Shown: positions 11,221 through 22,292 of the stretch, piece by piece
Numbering within the stretch: position 1 is the first letter of the stretch
Layout of the letters: the number at the start of each line of letters is the position of its first letter
Assembly: GCA_029945375.1 (NCBI GenBank)
Contig: CM057069.1
Coordinates: forward strand, 1,364,001-1,428,000
DNA from: Agaricus subrufescens
Lineage: Eukaryota; Basidiomycota; Agaricomycetes; Agaricales; Agaricaceae
Reading direction: 5' to 3'
Length of the DNA stretch: 64,000 nucleotides
Made by a program: the position numbers and the translations under genes
Notes under the pieces: model-generated
Databases searched by the model: none
What the model was told of the DNA's origin: nothing
Seen by the model: the letters and a program-made list of their open reading frames with translations, nothing else

Positions 11221-13553
11221 CATCTTCAAGTAAGGAACAATACAATATGTTTGTCCCTGTTCATCTCCAACAAAAAGAGCAACTTTCCCATTAGAAACTG
11301 CCCCACATACAAGCACTGGTAGATTTGGTGATTTTTGCAAGAACAATTTGGTGTCATTATCAATAGCCTAGAGAATGAAGATAAAACAATCATTTATGAA
11401 CTTGAGCCCACCAATTAGTTGACTTACCACCTAATCCATGGGAATTGTGATGGAAGAAAATAACTCAGTAAACACAGACAACAATTTACAAACTAATAAA
11501 CTTACATACTGACCCAGAGTAATTGTAGGAAAAAAAGTCATCAATCAGGCCACAGCTCACAAAGTGATGAACTTACAGGCTGGTCCAAGAATTATAGAAG
11601 AGAAAATGATCAGTCACAGACCATAACTTACCAACCAATAGACTTACAACCTGATCAAGAAAAAGATCAGTCACATGCAACAGCTCACCATCTGATGGAC
11701 TTACAATCTGATCCCAAAATAGTAGAAGAGGAAATGATCAGTCACAGATCACAGCTTACTAACTGATAGACTTACATTCTGATCCAAGGATTGTAAAGAA
11801 GAAAATAATCAGTTACAGACTACAGCTTACAAAAAGTGGACTCACAGGCTGATCCAGGAATTGTGGAAGAAAAAACAATCAGTCACAAGCCACAGCTCAT
11901 CAACTGAGACCTACAGGCTGATCCAAGAATTGTGGAAGAAAAAAAGATCAGTTGGACCACAGCTCACCAACTGGTAGACTTACAGTCTGGTCCAAAAAGT
12001 GTGAAAGAAAGCAGGATCAGTCACAGGCCATAACTCACAAATGGTGGACTTACATGCTGATCATGAATTGTGGAAGAAAAAAAGATCAGTTATAGATCAC
12101 AGCTTACCAACTGTTGGGCTTACATGCTGATCCAAGAATTGTGGAGAAAAAAATAATTAGTTGCTGACTATACCTGACAAATGATTAGACTTACATGCTG
12201 ATCCAAGAATTGGGAAGGAAAAAAAACTCAGTCACAGATGCCAGCTTACCAATTGGTGGACTTACAGGCTTATCCAAGTAATATAAAAGAGAAAATAATC
12301 AATCACATGCCAGTCTACCAACAAATAGACTTACAAACTGTTCCAAGAATTTTGGCAAAAAAGTGATCAGTCACATGCCCACTCACTAATTGATGGACTT
12401 ACATGCTAATCCAAGAATTGTGGAAGAGACAATATCAGTCACAGGCCACAGCTTACCAACTAACTGGCTTACCTTTATAACCTTGTAACTTTCATTGTTG
12501 TAGTCAATGTTCAGATCTTTGAGACAAACCTCCTGAAATACCCCACTATTACCAAGCTCATGTGGTTGTTGCTGTAACAATGATGAGAATAAGACATATT
12601 TGATGTTATATATCATATTACCTTCCAAGCTCCAAAAGCTTTTTCAACAAATGAAAACAGGATCCCAGGACCATTATATCGAGTCAAAGGACCATGCTGG
12701 TAGTCACATAGACGGATCATGTTGACATTTTGTAAGAAGTTTAAACACTTATTGTGCTTTTGCCGTGATCGCAATGACACCCAGAATTGTGGCTCATGCC
12801 TCTTGACTATCTGGGTAAGTAGCACTCGACCCATATCCTCGAAAATGCCTGTGGTGAATTCTACCGTTTCTTTAGCTGGGATTCCTTGTAATCCATTTTT
12901 AAACAAATTGGCGCCAGAGGCTGAACGTCAATATGAGCATTCCTCAAACACAATGATGATGTACTCAAACATACCAGCGTTCTCCCCGAAATGTCGATAC
13001 CACAAGCTGAGATACCCCAATAGCATATCGTCCTCCACATCACCAATATCAATATAAAACTCTCCTGATCTTTGCGCATCCATCAAGTAGTCGGGGAAAG
13101 AAGCATGTAAGAAGGTCAACGCTGTCGTGTGTGCTTCTTCCCAAGGCGGTATCTTGAGTGTTGATATGCATTTCGTGAGGGCAGGATAGACTTGATGAGG
13201 TTCTAGCTGGAGGATCACGGTCATGCCTCTGAGAGTTCTAGACTTCGACCAAGGAAGAAGCCAAAAAGCAGTGTAGCTGCGGAATGACAATGCCAGCCCA
13301 AGCAGGAGTTTTGTTATGGGTAGCAACTCTTTCGGGATTCTTGAGAGAATCTCCTTGTACAAGTTATCGAGATTCCTAAAAGGGTGCTCCGCGCTCCGAA
13401 CATTCGAACCATCAATAGCGGATAAGACACAATTGAGTCGTGAGATAGGATTAGAGTGATCAGGATCATTGATGAAACGAATTGCGGTTTGCGCAAAAAT
13501 GAAGTGGCCAGAGGAAGCATACGCAAGTTTGGCAAGGACAGCATTTCCAGGCC
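11205..13553 (-). pseudogene. 3' half of the NACHT gene split by the KDZ transposon (NACHT-1)
   Basis: Continues, after one copy of the 8-bp duplication, the reading frame of the NACHT 5' half at 22482-23434: WPGNAVLAKLAYASSGHFIF, then EILSRIPKELLPITKLLLGL, FLHASFPDYLMDAQRSGEFY, and later ETVEFTTGIFEDMGRVLL and GILFSFVEKAFGAWK. These are familiar C-terminal segments of agaricomycete NACHT proteins. An intron of about 50 nt (near 12565-12614) leads to an exon ending NNESYKVIK at 12473. A roughly 1.1-kb region of intron-like repeats follows, and the last exon starts AIDNDTKLFLQKSPNLPVLV near 11365. Frames upstream of 12.9 kb contain breaks, so the gene was probably already degrading. CpG is normal above about 12.65 kb and nearly absent below. 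Confidence 0.72.
11423..12472 (-). repeat. Tandem array of about fifteen ~70-bp intron-like units
   Basis: GTAAG-type donors on the minus strand fall at plus positions 12468, 12398, 12330, 12261, 12190, 12119, 12049, 11979, 11910, 11841, 11771, 11700, 11643, 11572, 11501 and 11423. Spacing is 68-71 bp with two exceptions (57 and 78). Each unit runs GTAAGTCC..., then CTGAT, a pyrimidine stretch such as TTTTCTCTTCC, then TTGGATCAG, which is the anatomy of a fungal intron. Between the AG of one unit and the GT of the next are exactly three bases (CAT, TTT, CCT, CAT, CAT, CAT, ACT, CCT, CCT, AAT, ATT, GTT, CCT, TAT, GTG). It lies between two phase-0 NACHT exons. Confidence 0.88.
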
Positions 13554-13561
13554 AATCATCT

Positions 13562-13742
13562 CACCTGTGGTTCCCACCGCTGTCACCTAATTAGAAGGAG
13601 CGGGAATAGACACTGACACGTCTTATTAGGCTCAGATCTTATCCGATCTCTTCCTGCAATATTCCTGCAGTATCGAAGGGACTTGTAATTTATATTTACA
13701 ATAATCATTACTAATATATTGTGACGCAGCCAGGTATGTTAT
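13562..13742 (+). repeat. Left terminal inverted repeat of KDZ element
   Basis: 181 bp; the outer 130-140 bases appear identical to the reverse complement of 22293-22473. Similarity fades after GGTATGTTAT. Confidence 0.92.
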
Positions 13743-13785
13743 AGCAAAGCGGCCTATCACGTGCAGCATGTTTTAGACGATGCAT

Positions 13786-14070
13786 ATGTTAAGATTCTTG
13801 ATATGTTCGCATGTATGATACAACCATATGTTTTGTTTTCGACATCAACTGTATGTTTTTTTTTGTCAACATCGATGGTATGTCTTTTTTTCAACGTCGA
13901 CAGTATGTTTTTTTTGTCATCGACGGTATGTTTTTTCTTCACCTTGGTCATATGTTTCTTTTATCTTCTCAACAGAATGTTTTTTTTCTGTTGTTTACGA
14001 ATTCTTTTTTTGGGCCTTGCATGTATGTTATTTTGAAGTGTTCAGACCTTGATTGTATGTTTCTCTTTGA
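13786..14070 (+). repeat. Left subterminal repeat array of KDZ element
   Basis: Degenerate 25-30-bp units of the form CGAC(n)GTATGTTTTTT. They are the inverse of the array at 21768-22145. T-runs create long spurious phenylalanine-rich frames. Probable transposase-binding or regulatory repeats, by analogy with other DNA transposons. Confidence 0.75.
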
Positions 14071-14286
14071 CCGTAACGGCCAATATTTGTTCAACTTCAT
14101 TTGTAAGCCAACCCCAATTTGGTTACGTTCTGTTTGCGCGTGATTAAACCGATTGATGTAGTTCTGACGCCTAGGCTAAGTACTTAAACAAAATATATAT
14201 TTAAGCATTAACAAGAAATGGCGTCAAAAAACAAGAAAGCGGATGAAACAACAGGATTGAGAAATTCACAGATACAAGAGATCCTG

Positions 14287-15836
14287 TTAATTGGCGCTGC
14301 CAGTAGACGAGTCAGAGCAATCGTCACTGCTACTATCTACAAACTCAGCACTACGGGGAACATTCCTGGAACCTTTTGACTGCTTGGCACACGTAGGCCT
14401 TGCATTTCCACTCGCGACCCTTTTCTTCTTTGCGGAGGTATCGTTATTGACCCGTTTTTTGCCCTTATCACACCTTTCTTTGCGCTTTCTTCCAACCATC
14501 TCAGCGGGAATACTGTGGTCAGTCCTGTGCGCCGTAATTTCGTCACGGCTCATCCTTTGCCATCGACACTCTAGTGATTGAAGTGAATCGTAGAGTATCT
14601 GTAGGTGATCAGTCTTTATATTTGAGGGATTTGCGAAAGGAATATGAGAAGGCCACCCAGTGAGGTGAACCTTGTAGCGCGAGACGATACTCGTCTCGTA
14701 ATTCTGATAGTTCATCGCGATCTCGTCTTTTCCCGTGATTTCCCCTGAGGCCAGCTATTTGTGAGTGGAAGACAAGCTTTCAAGAATTTACACTTACGAA
14801 GACCTTCTGTTATTATACGGACACACCTCTTTCTGAGATCATGGGCCCTGCGTACATTTTGAGAATCTACAGGCTCATATGAATATCGTATTCGGTACTT
14901 TTTGCTGTAGACATACCTTGACTATTTAACACATTAAAGGCTTTGAGCCGACCACCGACGTCTGATAGCGCATGGCCCAGAACTGTTTTGCAAAAACCTG
15001 CCGCATTGTTTGTCTCGAATGCAACAGGATTGATGATGTCGTTAATATGCCCACGGCCAGCAATAAAGATGGCCGTGGTGCCAGTGCGGTTTGACAACTT
15101 TCTTAGCTAGAATAAAAGTGGTATAATAAGAAGGGAAGAAAGGAAGTATTGAGAGCAATATACTCACCTCAGCCTCAACCCTCGATGCAGTGTTAGATGC
15201 ATCCTTTGCAGCGCTGCAATTTGTGGGGCGCGCTCCATTCTGCCTTTCATTGCGCAGTTCATGAGCATGCCTCATGATAGCTGCGCTTTCTTCCTCTCCA
15301 AGCGCCAATCCATTTCGGGCTTTGCGAAGCTTCAGAACTTCATCACGGGCTTTTTGTAGCCCCCCTATTTCTCCATCTAAATCTTATCTCAGCAGCATGT
15401 GATTAACGCGTAGAATAGAGTACCCACTCTCGCGAAGTTCTTTGGCCTTATACGAGATTTCTGCGTTCCACAAGTTAATATTTCTTTGGGGTTTGAACAT
15501 GGACACGTTGTACACGTTGCTGTGGATATAAGTTTCCTTTTGCGGAAATCTCTGAGTCAGGGTCTTGACCCTGAGGTCGCAGTCGGCTTTGATGTTTTCT
15601 ATCTCTTGCTGGAGTTCTTCATTTTTCTGCTTTTGACTTCATCGTACCTGAGTTAATTGTCTTCTATCAGATTCTGACAAAAGGGGCAAATGATGAGGCC
15701 GGAGTGGTTGGACAGGATGGAGGGGGTGGCGCATGTGATAAGTCTCATCACCGAGGAAAGGTTGTGGCAATGTCATCTCGGCAGTTCGGGATCGTGTACG
15801 GCACTTGACAAAAAAAATCACCACAAACTTGATCAT
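14287..15836 (-). CDS. KDZ cargo gene: coiled-coil/basic hypothetical protein
   Basis: I do not recognise a named domain, although proteins with a similar C-terminal segment (NYETSIVSRYKVHLTGWPSH) are familiar near agaricomycete transposons. Exons on the minus strand read: 15836 or a later ATG (MTLPQPFLGD) to 15640; a charged, probably coiled-coil stretch (KNEELQQEIENIKAD); LQKARDEVLKLRKARNGLAL; LRKLSNRTGTTAIFIAGRGH; RAHDLRKRCVRIITEGL; and a last exon from about 14745 to 14287 ending in a Lys/Arg-rich then Ser/Asp-rich tail. Introns have normal GT/AG ends. One problem is an in-frame TGA at 15639-15641 between the first two pieces, in the context CGA TGA. The alternative intron there would be only 21 nt, so either the start lies downstream or the gene carries a CpG-type nonsense mutation. 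It diverges from the next gene over about 200 bp. Confidence 0.6.
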
Positions 15837-16035
15837 GTGCCACGCGTTTATTGGATAAGCCTCGGTTATTGGCTAGCAATCTATTGGTCTTTATTTGTAG
15901 AGAGTTTAACCAGGTTGGATTTTTTTTTTCTGCTGTCTTTTCTCTGCCTATCATTGCTCGGTCTAGCCTTTGGTAGTTTCTACCATTCAACATCGTCTTC
16001 GCCAGCCCCTTTGAAACGAAAACTGACGCGCAAGG

Positions 16036-17318
16036 ATGTCTCTCCCAAACAGTAAGTGATCGCGATCATGATCGTGATCAACATTGATGTTTTTTTAGGG
16101 TTGGACCCTGATGTGAAAAGCATTAATCAACGTTAGCACAGCCTTGTCTCAATTGAATAGAGGACTTACAGAACTTTCCAGGTGAAGAAAACGAAGTTGC
16201 TGCGCACTTGTTGGCAGCTTCCCCGGTATCTCTCCCTCCCAGCATTTTGCGGGGAGGTAAAAAACGGGCATATGTTGTTTTCCACGGCCGACAGACTGGG
16301 GTATTTCACAGTTGGTGAGTTTGTTCACAGCCATACAATTTGTAAATAACGAAGTGGCTAGGGACGCGACCCTGCCGCAAGTCCACCAGTTCTCACATGC
16401 CCGTTTCCAAGGATACTCCACACTTGCTGATGCTGAATGCGCCTATCAGGACGCTGTGCATCATAACCTCCTTGGGGCATTGCCCATCCCTCAACCGCCG
16501 GCCACCAATTCGACTACCACAGACGGTGGCCTTACTTCCCCCATCCCACCTCCCTATTCAAGGCCTCGCGACGTTTTTTTCTCACGTGAGGTTACTCCCA
16601 CCCCAACACGTAGTTCAGCCAACCCCACTTCTTCTGTGGGTAGCACACCTTATCCGTTGACACTCACTGCAGGCGCCTCTGTCTCTCACAATACTTCCGC
16701 TCCGGCCACTGCAAGTAGGCAGTCCGCCGACTCCATTCTCGCTGGGGTAAACCGAGCCCTTGATAGGCTAATACCCCACCCTCGGTCCAGCAACAGGGAC
16801 GAAAGCAGCTGGTGGGTGGTCACCGTAGGTGAAGACCCCGGTGTGTATCGTGGCAGGTAAGTAGCAATAATCTCTCCTATCCATAACTTCTCACCCAAAC
16901 TGGAAACGTAGGAGGACCGCGCGAGAACACGCCGGCAATTCTCCCGATGTTGAAATCTTCGAATGTCTGGAGGGCCCAGACAAGGCCTATGAACTTTTTG
17001 TTGATGCTTTTGCTTCTTGTTGTATCCGTCGTCCGGGTATTACACAAGAAATAGTAAATCAGCCTCGTTTTACGCCTACATCCCTAGTCTCCAATGACGC
17101 TTTTTGGTATGTGGTGTCCCATGGGCCGAACCCCGGTGTATACGAGGGCCGGTAAGTGCATTCAGTCTGACTCAACACTATCTGACTTGTCTACTAGGAG
17201 GACAGCCTATCGGATGGCCGGTGACGCCGCCGAATGTATTTTACGATGCGAAAGTGAACGTGCTGCATATCGAGTCTTCGTTAGCCTGTACATGTCTGGG
17301 GGGATTCAGGAGAATTAG
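16036..17318 (+). CDS. KDZ cargo gene: three tandem RNase H1 N-terminal-like hybrid-binding domains
   Basis: Predicted 345-residue protein from exons 16036-16051, 16099-16112, 16163-16314, 16362-16856, 16912-17151 and 17198-17318. Three copies of the fold found at the N-terminus of RNase H1 and in caulimovirus viroplasmin can be read: AYVVFHGRQTGVFHSW followed by FSHARFQGYSTLADAECAY; WWVVTVGEDPGVYRGRR followed by SPDVEIFECLEGPDKAYELF; and FWYVVSHGPNPGVYEGRR followed by AAECILRCESERAAYRVF. In each domain an intron falls directly after the GV(F/Y)xxW/R strand, so the exon structure suggests domain duplication with its intron. A Ser/Thr/Pro-rich linker separates domains 1 and 2. No RNase H catalytic domain follows. 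The fold would predict RNA-DNA hybrid or dsRNA binding. The first two exons are the least certain. Confidence 0.72.
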
Positions 17319-18374
17319 TTTATCACGTTGTCAACTTCTTGATGTATCTTGATTTTTTGGCTCGGGGAAGTCCCTGAATTGAATAAACCGTTTGTAATAC
17401 TTTGACTAAGGATGACCAAGGATTACTTAGACCAAGGATGAGCAAAGACAGCGCTGAGGCCTGGGTGTGTTGACTTGGAAATGACGTTTCCTGTCAATGC
17501 GCCGCCTTCTCATGAGTCTATTGGACATTATGATGTCACAATGACACAGGCGGCAGCTTCCCGCCTCTTCCCGCCCTGCATGCCCTAGTAAAATGGCGGC
17601 AGCCTTTATACCTGCATTCTAGTAATTTAACTCTCAAAACAATTGCTTATGGCTTCTTTATGCAAGGTCTCATCAGGATGCGGTGTCCCGCCACACATTT
17701 GAGCTTGTTTGAGACCACCATGCTCATACGATTGTTACAAAAAACCAGGAGTGTCGCAAAAGAGTGTATCTATAAATGATGGCGCTGTCATTTTATTTCA
17801 GGCAGCCCGGACTGCATGAGCCTCCTCCGTAACTTTCATGGTAGGGGATCTACATTACGCGATGATAAAAAAGATACAAATATATTGTCAATTGAATGAA
17901 TTGCATATAACTCGGCAACGAATCAAGATCTTACCAAGTGAATGTGTGTCTTATGGTCGCATGATATATAGCTTTAGAATGGCGGAACTATCCCAAATGT
18001 GACATATCCACGGTTAATGTCGAACTCGAGGTGAGAGGGCAATATGGTTTGTGTCAGCTTTTCAGTCTTCATTGTGGACTGTCGGTCGTGTAGAAGACTA
18101 AGTCCATTCAATATAGTTCTATGAGATATCTGACAATGTTAGTATTCGATATAGTGGTTATTTGACAAGGGCATGTGTATATACCATTGGTTTTTGTTTT
18201 GTCAAACGAACTCAAACATAAGGACATCTGTATCATTTGACTTCGTATACTCGTTTCATGACTGTAGCTCTCTTTGAGATACCCGAGCCATGTTTGAACA
18301 GTACTTTAGCGTTTTTCTATTGTTCAAAGACGTTTGGTCAGGCCGGTTAGGCAAAACAGGGATAACAAATTGAA
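17319..18374. other. KDZ element internal spacer / transposase 5' region
   Basis: No supported gene. It presumably holds the terminator of the hybrid-binding-domain gene and the promoter of the transposase. Confidence 0.5.
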
Positions 18375-21300
18375 ATGTTATCTCCGGCTGTCACGCCACG
18401 GGTCACTTTTGTTGAATGTGACATACCGTGGATCACGTCATCGCGAACTCTCACTTCTCCGCTGTGCACCGTGATAATGGGTAAGTCGAAGCGAGGGATA
18501 TCCAAAAGGATACGCCTAGGAGGAAAGCTTGTTTGGGGCTCCAAAAAACAAGTTGCTCGGGTGTTCCTTCCCAAAGACCACTCGACTCGGAGCGCAGCTA
18601 ATGGCAGTACTATCTGCTTCTCATCCATTGACATCTGACTCAATTGGTTTTTAGAGACCGATTCTGATTTTTGGGAGGATGCCCCCAACGATGACGAGAT
18701 GGATATCGATCCTATCTTGAGAGGGGAAGAGTTACTTCCAATAAGCCATGCTGGTGGGGAGTTTGCGGAGATGCTGGGGGACAAAATAAGGCGAGAACGG
18801 TTCGTAGTCCTCCTGTCTAATCCCTCCATCTAACTCTTTTTTTTTGCCAGCAGTATAAGGAAGGATAACCGTGATCGGCGCGATCGCGTTTTCCGAAGGA
18901 ATCAGGCCTTTCAAAATCTTCTACCAAACATGGTAGACGCCTACCTCCACTGGAGTACAGCAGCACAAGACGACCGCTATTCTGACTATAAAGACACCAC
19001 GGAGAATCATGTTGATAATGAGGGGGAGTCATATACAGTCACCATGCTCGATGTTTTCCGTGCGCATTCAAATTCAATATTTGTAAAACTGGACTGACTT
19101 CATATTTTAGGGTCATATTCTCAAATGATCTGCCTCACTGCAGATCGCAATATCCCTGTAACGTTGGTCGGGAAAGGGCTGGTACCGTGCTCACCCTTGC
19201 GGCCATCCATCGCTATCACTATCCGAACTTTGGAGTTGTTCCATACCGTGTCGCTACGCTGCCCTCGATTGGCAGTCCAAAACATCGCGAAAACTCTATG
19301 CGATCTTCATAGAGTACCTTACAAACCACATCTGTCTAAGCAATATACCATTTGTCAAGATATCTACCTTTCCATACTTGAAGAAGTGGAAGTACGCGTC
19401 CAACAAGCTTTGAAACGCGATGCGGCGCATTGGCGGCTTAAGCATGCATGTCCCGCATGCACTTATTCACTGGAGAGTGAAAACGAGCTCCAGTTCAAAA
19501 TGCTATTCACTATGGATGGGAACGATTCCCTCAAGCGTGTTTTGAGACGGGAACCGCTGTTTGATTATTGTGAAACGGCGTCCAGTGATCTACAACAGAT
19601 AAGAGTGTCCAACGAACTACCCGATCAAAGACACATAGTGGATGATTACTATGTGCCGCAAGAGCGCGTCGCCCAATGGGCTAATCGTCCATTCCAGACC
19701 GTCACTCAAATCAACGCTGCCAATAACTCTGTAAGTCGACTGCATGTCATACCAAACAAGTCCCACTCATGTGATCTTTAGGTTCTTGAAAACGACAGTC
19801 CTTGTTCTGAGCGCTGGAAAAACATGTCAGAACAACATACCTCCAAAGCGTGGGGTATATTCGATGAAACGGGTATATTCGTTGCGCTATGTCGCCATGG
19901 CTTTATACTATTATTCACTGACATGGTTCAAAGCGGGGAAGGGTCCCAATACCCCTTGGCTGTCCTTGACGTATTACTGGATAGTTTTGGATCAAACCTT
20001 GGGGGAGGGTATGACATTGGATGTCGTTTCAAGACCACTATTGCTCGAAGTGAATTAGGGCCTCGTGCTGCTGAACTTTCGTACACGTCATTAGTTGGGG
20101 CCTTTCATGGCCACGCTCACAATCGAATCTGTCAACTTTCTCATTTGACGACTTACGTTCAGGGATTGGGCCTCAGTGATCTTGAGGGGGCTGAGCGACT
20201 TTTTTCAAGATCAAACGATTTGGCGTCGTCAGTCCGTCATTCTACAGTCTTCCATCGTCAACGGCGCATCCTCAATTACTTCAAACATCTTGATACAACC
20301 GATACCTATGAAGGATTAAGTAAGCCTTGTCAGATTGGAAGCCGGCAAACTACTGATTCTGCTTCCCAGGCAATTTTCTAATTGACACCTACATGATGGC
20401 GCTTGACACCTTAGCCACTGCTTCTGATTTTGAGCAATGTGTGCAGGAGTTAGGTATCACTCACAGAGGACCTTTATCCGAACATTTCACGGCCTGGCTC
20501 GAAGAAGAAAAGACTTATTTGATGAACCTTTCCAAAGAACCATTAAAGGAGACTCGTGAAATTGACTACTACCGTCATCTCACTTCATTGAACAAAATAT
20601 CGTGAGGGGTTACTTGCTTCTGAGCCACACTGATTAACGACCTATAGGTATGATCTAAATCAACTCAAGGGGACGTTCCACATAGAAGCACCGGGTGAGG
20701 GTGTTTGCCAGACTTTTTCCGCGGAAGCCAACCATCGTCGCCTTGAGAAAATGTATTTTAAGACTCTTGCTGTCATTCATGACATGGAGAGCGAACTCGG
20801 CATTCAAGAAACTTGGAGGGAGGGGGATACTAATTGGGTCCGTGTGGCTGAATTGTCAAATACCCAAAACTACCGTCGTGCCCTTGATAAACTCGAACAG
20901 CTGGTTGTGTCCTGCATGTTCGAGCTGAGTAAAATGAATCGTTCGGGTACTGGTAAAAATTTACCTAATCATATGACCTTAATTGACATTGTCGGTAAGG
21001 TTACAAATTACGCCAACATATTGCGAAGGCCTTGAAGACACGTTCACACGCAATCAGACAAGCTCTCCAGAAATACAATGATGCTGCAAGAAAACTTACG
21101 CCTCCCCGAGACACACTACAATGGGACAAGGTGATTGAATACGCTTTCCTCTCGGAATTTGATATCTTGGCGGAAACTCGTGAAGACATTAGAAGGCGCC
21201 CTTGGGCACAGCCAGCTGCCCGAAGCCTGATGGATCAGTATTTTAGGCTTGAACGTGCAAAGGAGGAAATTGAAAGGTTGAATGTTGAGATCCCACGCTT

Positions 21301-21712
21301 GACCACTTACATACGAGACGAAGAAGATTTTTTACGATCAAGGCAACTTTCTTTACAAGACAAAAATCCAGCCATCGCTTATCAAATATCTCTCCGCCGC
21401 CATCGTTTTGAACTTGTCAACCAGCAACACCTTCATCGATTACAAAAGCTGTGTACTAATGCAAAATTCACAGCATCACTGTCTCCAGGTGTAGCGAAGC
21501 ATCATATTGCGGGTGAGTTGACATCATTAGTCAACTGCCACAAAAAAAGTGGTGTTGGTGCAGTGCAACAATTGGATAAAGACGTAGAAGAGGCTTTGGA
21601 AGAGGAAGAGGAAGAAGGCCAAGAGATTGAACTTCGCAAAGATGTTGAATTGGTCATGAACTTAGTAGAATCGGATCAACAAGATGGGGAAAGTGAGAAT
21701 TTTTACGACTGA
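18375..21712 (+). CDS. KDZ transposase, apparently intact
   Basis: Eight exons (18375-18606, 18655-18799, 18851-19059, 19111-19730, 19782-20319, 20370-20601, 20648-20952, 21000-21712) join in frame across introns of 46-51 nt. They give 997 residues from the first ATG, or 963 from a second in-frame ATG at 18477. Family landmarks: CPACTYSLE (cysteine pair), GIFDETGIFVALCRHGFILL, PLAVLDVLLDSFG, GYDIGC, LVGAFHGHAHNRICQLSHL, DLEGAERLFSRSNDLASS, YKLRQHIAKALKTRS, and a coiled-coil C-terminal half ending in a Glu-rich tail. I see no stop or frameshift. It would catalyse excision and insertion of the element from the terminal inverted repeats. One donor (20953) produces a premature stop if not spliced. 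Confidence 0.93.
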
Positions 21713-21767
21713 TGAATGGATGTATATCAATGACAAATAAAAAACAAATGGTTGTGATAAAAAGAAT

Positions 21768-22145
21768 TACTGTCGACATCGAAAAAAAAAACATGCCGTC
21801 AACAGCAAGTAAAAACATACCGTTGATGACCAAAAAAACATACTGTCGACGTCCAAAAAAAAAGAAATCGTCGACGTTGAAAAAAACATACCATCGATGT
21901 CAAAAAAAACATACAGTCGACGGCAGAAAAAAACATACAGTCGACGGCGGAAAAAAACATGCAGTCGACAGCGGAAAAAAAACATACACTTGACGAAAAG
22001 AAACATACACCTGATGTCGAAAAAAAAACATGTTGACTTCGAGAAAAAAAATATACACTTGACGTCGAAAACAAAACATACAGTCGACTTCGAAAACAAA
22101 ATATACGGTCGACATCGATATCAAAACATACGGTCGACATCGAAA
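21768..22145 (+). repeat. Right subterminal repeat array of KDZ element
   Basis: More than a dozen 25-30-bp units of the form AAAACATACAGTCGAC followed by a few bases and an A-run. GTCGAC occurs about nine times. Inverted relative to the left array. Confidence 0.85.
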
Positions 22146-22292
22146 ATGTATTATATATGCAAACATATCAAGGGTCTTGTCGTACGCCTAGTCTAAAACA
22201 TGGGTCTTGGATCAAAACATAACACTGGAATAAATATATATACACAGGAAAGTTCGAGCTCCACGTGATAAACCATATTGCTGAGCCTCATC

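Noticed and set aside
11423..12472. Possible CRISPR-like array (regular ~70-bp spacing)
   Set aside because: The whole unit is repeated rather than short repeats with unique spacers, and the context is a eukaryotic intron.
13811..14143. Phe-rich open frames on the plus strand
   Set aside because: Translation of T-runs in the left subterminal repeats of the KDZ element; no codon logic and the same occurs inverted at the right end.
15639..15660. A 21-nt intron (GTACGATG…AAGCAG) in the KDZ cargo gene
   Set aside because: Far shorter than any other intron in the window (46-161 nt); an in-frame stop or a downstream start is more plausible.
21767..22196. Overlapping Lys-rich and Phe-rich frames on both strands
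   Set aside because: Translation of the A-run subterminal array.
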